64,000 nt of DNA from Kribbella soli (GTDB lineage Bacteria > Actinomycetota > Actinomycetes > Propionibacteriales > Kribbellaceae): assembly GCF_004331345.1 (NCBI RefSeq), contig NZ_SJJZ01000003.1, positions 186,001-250,000 of the forward strand, read 5' to 3'. A model generated the notes under the pieces. It saw only the letters and a program-made list of their open reading frames with translations. It searched no databases and was not told the origin of the DNA. Positions 17,962-25,757 of this stretch are shown piece by piece. Numbering within the stretch: the first letter of the stretch is position 1; the number at the start of each line of letters is the position of its first letter. The position numbers were made by a program, and so were the translations under genes.

Positions 17962-18429
17962 GTGGGCCTGGAACAAAGTACGTATCGGGAAAGTCTGCGG
18001 GTGCCGGTGTCGTGGTGGATCATCGCCGCCGCCGCTGTGGTCACGCTGTTCGGCATCGTCGCCGTACCGGTCGGGACGATGGCCGGCGTCGTGGTCGGCG
18101 GACTCGCCGCGGTCCTTCTCCTGGCGTTGTTCCTCCGGTACGGCGGCGCGCGCGTGGAGGTCGACGACACCCGACTGCGCGCCGGGCGGGCGGAGATCGA
18201 CCGGTCGTATCTGGGCACGGTCGAGGAGCTGACCGGCGACGAGGCGCGGCACGCGTTCGGACGCGACTGCGACCCGAAAGCGTTCCTGGTACTGCGGAGC
18301 TACATCCGCGGGGCCGTACGGGTGCAGATCACCGATCCGGCCGATCCGGCGCCGTACTGGGTGATCGCCACGCGCCACCCGGATCGATTGGCTGCCGCCC
18401 TGAGCGGGCACAGCGTGGGAAGATCCTGA
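17962..18429 (+). CDS. DUF3093 membrane protein
   Basis: A 155-residue protein with two adjacent hydrophobic segments near the N terminus (VSWWIIAAAAVVTLFGIVAV and MAGVVVGGLAAVLLLALFLR). A soluble C-terminal domain rich in beta strand follows (RVEVDDTRLRAGRAEIDR, GAVRVQITDPADPAPYWVIA). It matches the DUF3093 family that faces dut in actinobacteria (Rv2698). The GTG start at 17962 was chosen because the family begins just before the first membrane segment. The function is unknown. Confidence 0.85.
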   Translation: MGLEQSTYRESLRVPVSWWIIAAAAVVTLFGIVAVPVGTMAGVVVGGLAAVLLLALFLRYGGARVEVDDTRLRAGRAEIDRSYLGTVEELTGDEARHAFGRDCDPKAFLVLRSYIRGAVRVQITDPADPAPYWVIATRHPDRLAAALSGHSVGRS

Positions 18430-18457
18430 CTGTCAGCAGTCGTACGAGGAGGGTGTT

Positions 18458-18781
18458 GTGGTCGGAGCGAAGATCGGCTGGAAGCTGGTACAGGCCGCCT
18501 TCACGATCGTGGTGGGCCTGGCCGCGAGCAAGGCGGTCAGCACGGCCTGGAAGCTGGGGTCGGGCGGGAAGCCGCCGAAGAACGGCCAGGGCGGGTACGC
18601 CGAGGTCGCCGTATGGGCCGCTGTCAGCGCCGGCGCCGCAGCCGCGGCGAAGCTCTTCGCGGAGCGCCGTGCGGCCGCGTACTGGCTCAAGTCCACCGGC
18701 TATGCGCCGCCCGGCTACGAGGCGGACGCCACCGCGCGACTGGTGAAGGGCACCGACACGGGGTTGGCCAAGAAAGACTGA
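18458..18781 (+). CDS. DUF4235 small membrane protein
   Basis: A 107-residue protein of the actinobacterial DUF4235 family. It starts with GTG and the segment VGAKIGWKLVQAAFTIVVGL, followed by a short Gly/Lys loop. A second hydrophobic helix covers EVAVWAAVSAGAAAAAKLFAE. The hydrophilic tail runs to KKD. Two membrane segments are likely. It is 28 bp after DUF3093 on the same strand and ends at a strong two-way terminator. The function is unknown. Confidence 0.82.
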   Translation: MVGAKIGWKLVQAAFTIVVGLAASKAVSTAWKLGSGGKPPKNGQGGYAEVAVWAAVSAGAAAAAKLFAERRAAAYWLKSTGYAPPGYEADATARLVKGTDTGLAKKD

Positions 18782-18790
18782 GCAGGCATG

Positions 18791-18830
18791 ACAGCGGGAC
18801 CGTTCCACCGAAGTGGGACGGTCCCGCTGT
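18791..18830. terminator. Strong bidirectional terminator hairpin
   Basis: ACAGCGGGACCGT at 18791-18803 is perfectly complementary to ACGGTCCCGCTGT at 18818-18830. Inside, CCAC and GTGG extend the stem around a CGAA tetraloop, giving about 18 paired bases. It sits between the convergent ends of the DUF4235 and DUF4193 genes and ends both transcripts. T-rich flanks are short (tctattacta on the plus side). Confidence 0.85.
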
Positions 18831-18857
18831 CTATTACTACGAAGTAGGGCGCTGGTG

Positions 18858-19157
18858 TCAGGCTGCGCAGTCGCGGCAGATCAGCTGCCCGTTCTTCGTC
18901 TCGGCGAGCTGGCTGCGGTGGTGAACCAGGAAGCAGCTCGAACAGGTGAACTCGTCGGCCTGGCGCGGGAGGACACGGACCGCCAGCTCCTCGTGACTCA
19001 GGTCCGCGCCGGGCAGCTCAAAGCTCTCCGCGGCCTCGGCCTCGTCCTCGTCGACCTTGCCGGAGTTCTTGTCGTGACGGCGAGTCTTCAGCTCTTCGAT
19101 CGACTCTTCGGAGGATTCCTCGTCCGTCTTGCGCGGGGCGTCGTAATCAGTCGCCAT
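18858..19157 (-). CDS. DUF4193 zinc-ribbon protein
   Basis: A 99-residue protein of the DUF4193 family (Rv2699c type). The N-terminal two thirds are highly acidic (KTDEESSEESIEELKTRR, KVDEDEAEAAESFELPGADL). The C terminus carries two Cys pairs, FTCSSCFLVHH and LICRDCAA, that fit a zinc ribbon. The start at 19157 (MATDYDAPRK) was chosen from family length. A longer open frame upstream has no family match. The function is unknown. It may contact the transcription machinery, but that is only a guess from its shape. Confidence 0.88.
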   Translation of the reverse strand: MATDYDAPRKTDEESSEESIEELKTRRHDKNSGKVDEDEAEAAESFELPGADLSHEELAVRVLPRQADEFTCSSCFLVHHRSQLAETKNGQLICRDCAA

Positions 19158-19404
19158 GGTGTTCCCTGCCCTCTTCGTACCCGTGGTGTTGCCTGCTGAG
19201 CCCTGAACGGGTGAAGCGGCCGAGAAATTCCGCAGCGGAGCACCCGCGCAGAATCTTCGTCCCCCGAAACCCTTGACAGTCAGGCCGGGATCGGCAATCA
19301 CCGTTCCCGAGGACGGGATTGTGCCCTATAAAGGCCCGCAATGCACGACTGGGTCCATGCTGTGACCCGCGTGTCGTCACAAATGTCAGTACCGAACACC
19401 AGAA

Positions 19405-19440
19405 TGCTCGTTAGTGCGCAGTACTGCGCAGAAACGAGCA
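19405..19440 (-). terminator. 36-bp interrupted palindrome after suhB
   Basis: TGCTCGTT (19405-19412) pairs with AACGAGCA (19433-19440). Inside this, TGCGCAGTACTGCGCA (19415-19430) is a perfect 16-bp palindrome. The two blocks are separated by a 2x2 mismatch. It begins 11 bp after the suhB stop on the minus strand and has no T-run, so it could be a hairpin terminator or a protein-binding palindrome upstream of the DUF4193 gene. Confidence 0.6.
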
Positions 19441-19451
19441 CTCACCGGCAC

Positions 19452-20258
19452 TTACGCGCGCAACGGGTCCGCCGCGATCAGTAACGCGTGGAACGGCTCG
19501 AACAGCGCCGGAGTGGCCGCGATCGACATCTCCGGCGACACCGGGGCGCCGTTCAGCCCGCCGACCCGGGCTCCGGCCTCGGCCGCGATCAGCGCGCCCG
19601 CACCGTAGTCCCACGGGTTCAGTCCGCGCTCGTACACCACGTCCAGCCGGCCGCACGCGACGTAGCACAGATCGATCGCGCCGACCCCGATCCGGCGGAT
19701 GTCGCGGACCTTGGTGATCAGGTGCTGGATCACCTCGGCCTGGACCTGGCGGCGCGCCGGGTCGTACCCGAACCCGGTCCCGACCAGTGCCTGGTTCAGC
19801 TCGGTCGCGCCCGACACCCGGATCGGCTTGCCGTCCGCGAACGCCCCGCCGCCCAGGGTCGCGGTGAACATCTCGCCCTTGGGCGCGTCCACCACCACAC
19901 CGGCGACCGTCTCCCCGCCGTACTCCACCGCGATCGAGACGGCGTACGTCGGGATGTCGTAGAGGTAATTGACCGTGCCGTCGATCGGGTCGACGACCCA
20001 GCGCACGCCGCTGCTGCCGACCACGTCGTCGCCCTCCTCGCCGAGGAAGGAGTCGTCCGGCCGGGCGCGCAGGATCCGGGCCCGGATCAGCTCCTCGGAC
20101 TCGCGGTCGACGGCCGTGACCACGTCGGTGACGGTGCTCTTGGTGTCGGCGACCGTGATCGTGCCGCGGCGGCGTTCGACGATCAGCTGCGCCGCCTCCT
20201 CCGCCACCTCCACGGCCAGCTTGAGGAGGTCCTGCGGGCTTTCCGAGGAGGAGGTCAT
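19452..20258 (-). CDS. suhB: Inositol monophosphatase family protein
   Basis: A Mg2+-dependent phosphatase of 268 residues that removes phosphate from inositol-1-phosphate or related sugar phosphates. Metal-binding motifs are all present: GEEGDD (73-78), DPIDGTVNY (90-98) and WDYGAGALIAAEAGA near residue 223. IMPase activity supplies inositol for phosphatidylinositol and mycothiol in actinomycetes. Its place beside DUF4193 and dut matches suhB Rv2701c. The ATG overlaps the stop of the ferrochelatase gene (ATGA), so the two are translated together. Confidence 0.93.
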   Translation of the reverse strand: MTSSSESPQDLLKLAVEVAEEAAQLIVERRRGTITVADTKSTVTDVVTAVDRESEELIRARILRARPDDSFLGEEGDDVVGSSGVRWVVDPIDGTVNYLYDIPTYAVSIAVEYGGETVAGVVVDAPKGEMFTATLGGGAFADGKPIRVSGATELNQALVGTGFGYDPARRQVQAEVIQHLITKVRDIRRIGVGAIDLCYVACGRLDVVYERGLNPWDYGAGALIAAEAGARVGGLNGAPVSPEMSIAATPALFEPFHALLIAADPLRA

Positions 20259-21325
20259 ACGGCTTCCTTCTGACGAGTAGGTCGGCGCAGCGGTGGGCAG
20301 CAGTCGTGACGGCAGTCGTCCCAGGCCGGGCCGAGTTTGCCGACGCACGGCCGGGCGGGCTGCTCCCCGCGCTCGGCCGCGGCCCGCTCGACCACCAGGT
20401 CGCGGAGCATGGTGACGAACTTCTCGTCCGTGCCCGGCGTCGCGGCGCGCGCCATCGGCAGTCCGAGCTTCGCGGCCGTCTTCGCGGCCTCGGTGTCGAG
20501 GTCGTAGATGACCTCCATGTGATCGCTCACGAACCCGATCGGTACGACGGCCACACCGGGCACCCCGTCGGCGGCCAGCGCCTCCAGGTGGTCGTTCACG
20601 TCCGGCTCGAGCCACGGGACCTGCGGCGGCCCGGACCGCGAGCAGTAGACCAGGTCGGTACGCCGAGTCTGACCGGTGCGCCGCTCCAGCTCGGCTGTGA
20701 TCTCCGCGGCGACGTCCAGGTGCCAGTCGACGTACCCGTTGCCGTCCGGGCCGCTGGTCGCGTTCATCGCGGTCGGGATCGAATGCGTGACGTAGGCGAT
20801 CGCGGCGCCGTCCGGGAGCTTGCTCAGCGCGTCGGCGGTCGACTCGACGAACGACCCGACGAAGCCGGGGTGGTTCGCGTAGTGCCGGAGCTTGTCGATC
20901 TGCGGCGCGTCCGGGATCTCGCGGGCGGCGTCCTCGAGGTTCTCCCGGTACTGCCGGCAGCCCGAGTACGACGGATAGGCGGACGTGACGATCACCACGG
21001 CCCGGCGTACGCCGTCGGCCGCCATCTCGCGCATCGTGTCCGTCAGGTACGGCGCCCAGTTGCGGTTGCCCCAGTAGATCGGCAGGTCCAGCCCGATCTC
21101 GTCGAACGACGCCCGCAGCGCCTTCAGCAGTGCCCGGTTCTGGTCGTTGATCGGGCTCCTGCCGCCGAACGAGTAGTAGTGCTCGCCGACCTCCTTCAGC
21201 CGCTCGTCCGGGATCCCGCGGCCGCGGGTCACGTTCTGCAGGAAGGGCAGCACGTCGTCGGGCTTCTCGGGCCCACCGAAGGAGAGCAGCAGGACAGCGT
21301 CGTACGGGGGTGCAGCAGGCGACAT
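20255..21325 (-). CDS. cpfC: Ferrochelatase (coproporphyrin ferrochelatase type)
   Basis: A 356-residue enzyme that inserts Fe2+ into the porphyrin. In actinobacteria the substrate is coproporphyrin III in the coproporphyrin-dependent haem pathway. Family signs are LLLSFGGPEKPDDVLPFL, the active-site region YVTHSIPTAMN with the conserved His, and PIGFVSDHMEVIYDLD with the conserved Glu. The C-terminal Cys cluster DDCRHDCCP (Cys338, 342, 343) fits the [2Fe-2S] version of the enzyme. It overlaps suhB by four bases. The older name hemH is equally used. Confidence 0.94.
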   Translation of the reverse strand: MSPAAPPYDAVLLLSFGGPEKPDDVLPFLQNVTRGRGIPDERLKEVGEHYYSFGGRSPINDQNRALLKALRASFDEIGLDLPIYWGNRNWAPYLTDTMREMAADGVRRAVVIVTSAYPSYSGCRQYRENLEDAAREIPDAPQIDKLRHYANHPGFVGSFVESTADALSKLPDGAAIAYVTHSIPTAMNATSGPDGNGYVDWHLDVAAEITAELERRTGQTRRTDLVYCSRSGPPQVPWLEPDVNDHLEALAADGVPGVAVVPIGFVSDHMEVIYDLDTEAAKTAAKLGLPMARAATPGTDEKFVTMLRDLVVERAAAERGEQPARPCVGKLGPAWDDCRHDCCPPLRRPTRQKEAV

Positions 21326-21373
21326 ATTCCAAGCTTCTCAGACGGACATGACCTAAGCTGCTCCCGGTCTCTC

Positions 21374-22573
21374 ATGCTCAAGCCTTACGTCCATCTCATG
21401 CGCCGCCGCGGAGCGGCATCGTTCTTCGCTGCCGGGATTCTCGGGCGGATGCCGATCTCGATGATCGGGCTCGGCATCGTCATCCTGATCGCCCAGGAGA
21501 GCGGCTCGTACGGTCTCGCCGGTGCGGTCTCCGGTGTGGCCGTGATCGCCGGTGCGCTGACCGGTCCGATCCAGGGCCGGCTGGTCGACCGGTTCGGCCA
21601 GCGCGGGCTGATTCTGATCGGCTCGGTGGCCTGCACGGTCGGTCTGGCCGCACTGCTCCTCGCTGTGCGTGCCGACGCGCCCACGTGGGTCCTGTACGTG
21701 CTGTCGTTCATTGCCGGTGGCACCCGTCCACAGGTGGGTTCGTTCGTCCGGGCGCGCTGGACGCACCTGCTGGGCCGTGGACGAGCACTGCAGACGGCGT
21801 TCGCGCTGGAGGCGGTCGGCGACGAGGTGGTCTTCATCGTCGGCCCGGTGCTCGTCACCACACTGGCGACCCAGGCCAGTCCGTACGCCGCTCTAACCGC
21901 GGCCGGCGTACTGGGACTGGCCGGTGGCATCTGGCTGGCGCTGCTGCGCGCATCCGACCCGCCAGGACGTGGCAAGTCGGATGGTGCCGAGCAGGCGCCA
22001 CTCCCCTGGCTTTCGATCCTCCTGCTCAGCCTGATCGGTCTCGGCCTCGGTGCGACGCTCGGTGGTGCCGAGGTGATCACAGTGGCGTTCACGACCGAGA
22101 AGGGACAGGCGGGGCTGGCTGGCGTCGTACTGGCGGTCTGGGCGTTCGGCAGCCTGCTGGCCGGGCTCTGGTACGGGTCGGTGCACTGGCGGGCTCCGGT
22201 CGAGCGCCGGCTGCTGCTCGGCACCATCGCACTCGCGATCACGCTGGCACCGCTCCCTTGGGTCAACAGCGTCTGGCTCCTCGGCGCCGTGCTGTTCTGC
22301 TGCGGTATGACGATCGCACCGACGATGGTCGCGGTCACCGCGTGTGTCGAGGAGTGGGTGCCGCCGGAGCGGCTGACCGAGGCGATCACCTGGACCGTCA
22401 CAGGCATCCTGCTCGGCGTCGCACCGGGTAACGCGGCCGCCGGCCACGCGGTCGACGTCTGGGGCCCGTCGGACGCGTACTGGGTCCCGTTCGGCGTCGG
22501 CATCGCCTGCGCGCTCGTCGCCGCGGCCTCCATCACCTTCGCCCGCCCCAAGGAGCGGTTCGCCCACAACTAG
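21374..22573 (+). CDS. MFS transporter
   Basis: A 399-residue major facilitator protein with 12 predicted membrane segments. The first is FFAAGILGRMPISMIGLGIV. The conserved loop 2-3 motif appears as GRLVDRFGQRGLIL. A second half starts near LLLSLIGLGLGATLGGAEVI. The overall pattern is that of DHA1-like drug or metabolite exporters. The substrate is unknown. The ATG start at 21374 lacks a clear ribosome site. It is divergent from cpfC with a 48-bp gap. Confidence 0.88.
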   Translation: MLKPYVHLMRRRGAASFFAAGILGRMPISMIGLGIVILIAQESGSYGLAGAVSGVAVIAGALTGPIQGRLVDRFGQRGLILIGSVACTVGLAALLLAVRADAPTWVLYVLSFIAGGTRPQVGSFVRARWTHLLGRGRALQTAFALEAVGDEVVFIVGPVLVTTLATQASPYAALTAAGVLGLAGGIWLALLRASDPPGRGKSDGAEQAPLPWLSILLLSLIGLGLGATLGGAEVITVAFTTEKGQAGLAGVVLAVWAFGSLLAGLWYGSVHWRAPVERRLLLGTIALAITLAPLPWVNSVWLLGAVLFCCGMTIAPTMVAVTACVEEWVPPERLTEAITWTVTGILLGVAPGNAAAGHAVDVWGPSDAYWVPFGVGIACALVAAASITFARPKERFAHN

Positions 22574-22613
22574 GCTTGTATCTCCTGTTACGGGAGGTGT
22601 GAGGGTCGTGGGT

Positions 22614-23324
22614 ATGGACCACTCGATCGGTGCGGTGGCGCGGCTCGCCGGGGTGTCGGTGAAGGCCGTGCGGCACTACTCCGACCTCGGGCTGCTGGAG
22701 GTACGGCGTACTGCTGCCGGCCATCGACGGTACGACGACACCGCCGTCGTACGGCTGCGACTGATCCGGACGTTGCGTGCACTGGACCTGGATCTGCCGA
22801 CGATCCACGCCGTACTGCGGGACGAACGTTCCCTCGCGGAGGTCGCGGCGACCCACGCCGACGCGCTGGCGATCCAGATCCGCACGCTCCGCCGCCAGCA
22901 CGCCCTGGTCACGGTCCTCGCCAACCATCCCGACCCGGAGGACGTGTACCTCATGACCGAACAATCCGAGCAGGACCGCCGCGCGCTGATCGCCGACTTC
23001 CTCGATACGACGCTCGCCGGCACCGCCCCCGCCGTCCGCCAGAACCTGACGCCGGTCCTGCCCGAGGACGCCGAACCGCAGCAGGTCGAGGCCTGGCTGG
23101 AGCTGACCACGCTGGTTACCGCGCCCGACTTCCGAGATTCGGTACGTCGTCTTATGGCCGGCTACCTCGCCCTGGCCGGAGACGACCCGCTCCGGGCGGA
23201 CCCGGAGTACCGCAGCCGCCTGATCGAGCTCCGGCGTACCGAGGCCGGACCGCACTGGCACCGCTACCTGGAACTGGTTGCCGTGGTCAACGGATGGACG
23301 CCGCCGTCACGAATTGCGGGGTAA
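22614..23324 (+). CDS. MerR family transcriptional regulator
   Basis: A DNA-binding regulator of about 236 residues. The N-terminal winged helix is typical MerR: HSIGAVARLAGVSVKAVRHY and then DLGLLEVRRTAAGHRRYDD. A dimerisation helix follows (LRALDLDLPTIHAVLRDER). The C-terminal half is an effector domain without obvious metal-binding Cys. The ATG at 22614 has GAGGG eight bases upstream. A GTG two codons earlier (22608, GGGAGG upstream) is nearly as good. It follows the MFS gene by about 40 bp and may regulate it. The 3' end overlaps the convergent TRIC gene by 18 bp. Confidence 0.85.
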   Translation: MDHSIGAVARLAGVSVKAVRHYSDLGLLEVRRTAAGHRRYDDTAVVRLRLIRTLRALDLDLPTIHAVLRDERSLAEVAATHADALAIQIRTLRRQHALVTVLANHPDPEDVYLMTEQSEQDRRALIADFLDTTLAGTAPAVRQNLTPVLPEDAEPQQVEAWLELTTLVTAPDFRDSVRRLMAGYLALAGDDPLRADPEYRSRLIELRRTEAGPHWHRYLELVAVVNGWTPPSRIAG

Positions 23325-23924
23325 CGGCGCGTTCCAGCCGCGGCGGATCGCGAGCAGCCGGATCGCGAAGCACACCACCGCGCCGGCGATCGGGACCCAC
23401 AGCGCGTGGTACTCCAACGCCGATGCGACAACCACGATGCCGGCCCCGAGTAACGCCGGGGTGGCGTAGATCTCGGAGCGGAGGACGACCGGGACGCGGC
23501 CGCTGAGCACGTCCCGCAGGACTCCCCCGCCGATCGCCGAAAGCGTGCCGAGGAGCGCGGCCGAGATCGGCGACAGTCCGGACTCGATCGCCTTCAGCGC
23601 ACCGGTCACGCAGAACAGGGCGAGGCCGGCCGCGTCGAAGATGTTCACCAGCCGCTCGACGCGGCCGATCCCCGGGTGCAGGAAGAACGTCAGCAGACCG
23701 GCCGCGATCGGGACCACCAGGTAGCGCCAGTCCTCGAGCGCGGCGGGCGGGGTCTGGCCGATCAGCACGTCCCGGATGAAGCCGCCGCCGAGCCCGGTGA
23801 CCAGCGCCAGCACCTGGATCCCGAACACGTCCAGCTTCTTCCGTACGCCGACCAGCGCGCCGGTGATCCCGAACACGAAGATCCCGACCAGATCGAGCAC
23901 CTGCAGCACCACGGATCCACTCAC
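23307..23924 (-). CDS. TRIC/UPF0126 family cation channel
   Basis: A 205-residue membrane protein with seven hydrophobic helices arranged as an internal duplication. Each half carries the glycine signature: TGLGGGFIRDVLIG in the first and SAIGGGVLRDVLSGRVP in the second. This is the bacterial trimeric intracellular cation (TRIC) channel pattern (YicG/YadS family), which conducts monovalent cations. The physiological role in bacteria is unclear. It is convergent with the MerR gene and divergent from the phosphotransferase gene. Confidence 0.9.
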   Translation of the reverse strand: MSGSVVLQVLDLVGIFVFGITGALVGVRKKLDVFGIQVLALVTGLGGGFIRDVLIGQTPPAALEDWRYLVVPIAAGLLTFFLHPGIGRVERLVNIFDAAGLALFCVTGALKAIESGLSPISAALLGTLSAIGGGVLRDVLSGRVPVVLRSEIYATPALLGAGIVVVASALEYHALWVPIAGAVVCFAIRLLAIRRGWNAPLPRNS

Positions 23925-23946
23925 AGCCCGACGCTATCGTTCGGGC

Positions 23947-24927
23947 ATGAACCGCGCCCCGGACGTCGACTACTTCGCTACCTCGCTCCGGCCCGGCTGG
24001 AACTCGCTGCCGGCCGCACTGCACGAGGAGCTCGCCGTTGCCCTCGGCACTCAGATCACGGCTGTCTCAGCACCGGTCCGCTCCGGGTTCACCGGAGGCT
24101 TCGCTGCGCGGGCGCAGCTCGCCGACGGCCGCCGCGTCTTCATCAAGGCGGCCGGGGAAGGCCAGCACGCCTACGAGGCATACCAGCGGGAAGCCGCGGT
24201 GGTCCCACAACTCCCGAGCTCCGTCCGAGCACCAGCCATCATCACCACCGCCCACGTCGACGGCTGGTTCGCAGTTGCCTCCGAGTGGATCGAGGGGCGG
24301 ATGCCAGGTGCTCCTTGGACGGTGGAGGACTTCGGCCTGGTGACTGCTACCTGTGAGCAGCTGGCTGAGGTGTTGCGGCCGAGTCCGTTGGACGGGCTCA
24401 GCAGGTTCGGGGACCTGATCGGGGACGACGTCGAGGTGCCGGCGCAGATCCTTGCGGGCGAGCGAAAGCTGCCGAACGGGCTGCAGGCCTGGCTGCCGCG
24501 CGTGCTGCCGGAGCTCGCGGAGCTGGTCAAGCTGGCGCCCGAAGCACTCACCGGCGACTCCGCCACGCATTCCGACCTGCGCCCGGACAACATCCTGATC
24601 GACAACGACGGCGCCTGCTGGACGATCGACTGGAACTGGCTGACGCTCGGCCCGCGCTGGGGGGACTGGGTCGGCCTGCTGCCGCTCGCCCAGCACCAAG
24701 GCATCGACACCTTCGCCGCGATCGCGCGCAGCCCGCTCACAGCCGACGTACCGAAGGATCACCTCGACTGTCTCGCGGCCGTGATCGCGGCGTACATGAT
24801 GAGGAACACCGAGGCCCCACCCCCACCCGGCTGTACGCCGGCGCTGCGCGAGCACCAGCGTCTCTACGCGTGGACATTCCTCGACTGGCTCGCCGTACGG
24901 CGGAACTGGCCTACCGTGGACGTATGA
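23947..24927 (+). CDS. Aminoglycoside phosphotransferase-like kinase
   Basis: A 326-residue protein of the APH/choline-kinase fold. The nucleotide-binding Lys is in GRRVFIKAAGEG. The catalytic loop is THSDLRPDNILID, and the metal-binding Asp is in CWTIDWNWLTLGPRWGD. Family members phosphorylate hydroxyl groups on small molecules. The substrate here is unknown and antibiotic resistance should not be assumed. The ATG start at 23947 fits the family N terminus. The stop overlaps the fdhD start (ATGA), so the two genes are coupled. Confidence 0.87.
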   Translation: MNRAPDVDYFATSLRPGWNSLPAALHEELAVALGTQITAVSAPVRSGFTGGFAARAQLADGRRVFIKAAGEGQHAYEAYQREAAVVPQLPSSVRAPAIITTAHVDGWFAVASEWIEGRMPGAPWTVEDFGLVTATCEQLAEVLRPSPLDGLSRFGDLIGDDVEVPAQILAGERKLPNGLQAWLPRVLPELAELVKLAPEALTGDSATHSDLRPDNILIDNDGACWTIDWNWLTLGPRWGDWVGLLPLAQHQGIDTFAAIARSPLTADVPKDHLDCLAAVIAAYMMRNTEAPPPPGCTPALREHQRLYAWTFLDWLAVRRNWPTVDV

Positions 24928-25757
24928 CGAAGGCTCCCACCAGCAGGTTCAAGGTCGAGGTGCTCGACGGCGACCGGACGTCGCGGCGCGAGGACGTCGT
25001 CAGCACCGAGGAGCCGCTGGAACTGCGCCTCGAATGGCCCGGCCGGCCACCGGAGCCGCTGGTCGTCACGATGCGTACCCCTGGCTCCGACTTCGAGCTC
25101 GCCGCCGGGTTCTGCCTCGGCGAGGGGTTCGCGGTCCGCCCGGACGCGATCCGGGCCGTTGCCTACTGCACCGATGTCACGCTGACCCGCGAGCAGCAGT
25201 TCAACACCGTCACCGTCACGTTCGACGGTCCCCCGGACCGCGAACCACCCCAGCGGTACGGCGTGACATCGGCCGCCTGTGGTGTCTGCGGCCAGCAGAG
25301 CCTCGACGAACTCGCCGAGCGCGAGTACGACCCGGTGGACCCGGTCGAGGCCTCGGTCGACGTCGTACGCCGCCTGCCCGACCTGCTCCGCGAGGCGCAG
25401 CCGATGTTCAGCCGGACCGGCGGTCTGCACGCCGCGGGCCTGTTCACCGCGGACGGCCGCAAGGTCGTGGTGAAGGAGGACATCGGCCGGCACAACGCGG
25501 TCGACAAGGTCGTCGGCTGGACCGTGCTCAACCAGCACAGCCGCAAGGGCCTGGTACTCGCCGTCAGCGGCCGCGCCGGCTACGAGATCGTCCAGAAAGC
25601 AGTCGCCGCCGGCCTCGGCATGATCGTGGCAGTCGGCGCCCCATCGAGCCTCGCCGTCGACCTCGCCCGCCAGTTCAACATCACCCTGGCTGGCTTCACC
25701 CGGGGCGACCGCTGCGTCGTCTACTCCGCGCCTGAGCGGATCATCCGTCCAGCTTGA
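24924..25757 (+). CDS. fdhD: Formate dehydrogenase accessory sulfurtransferase FdhD
   Basis: FdhD moves sulfur from a cysteine desulfurase onto the molybdenum cofactor of formate dehydrogenases. The protein has 278 residues. The sulfur-carrying pair is CGVCG in TSAACGVCGQQSLDELAERE. Other family signatures are SRTGGLHAAGLF, VKEDIGRHNAVDKVVG, AVSGRAGYEIVQKAVAAG and APSSLAVDLA. The ATG start overlaps the stop of the kinase gene. The 3' end overlaps the convergent SMC-like gene by 17 bp. No formate dehydrogenase gene lies in this window. Confidence 0.95.
   Translation: MTKAPTSRFKVEVLDGDRTSRREDVVSTEEPLELRLEWPGRPPEPLVVTMRTPGSDFELAAGFCLGEGFAVRPDAIRAVAYCTDVTLTREQQFNTVTVTFDGPPDREPPQRYGVTSAACGVCGQQSLDELAEREYDPVDPVEASVDVVRRLPDLLREAQPMFSRTGGLHAAGLFTADGRKVVVKEDIGRHNAVDKVVGWTVLNQHSRKGLVLAVSGRAGYEIVQKAVAAGLGMIVAVGAPSSLAVDLARQFNITLAGFTRGDRCVVYSAPERIIRPA

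Noticed and set aside
23947..24927. Aminoglycoside resistance gene
   Set aside because: The fold is shared by many small-molecule kinases. There is no resistance context and the gene is coupled to fdhD.
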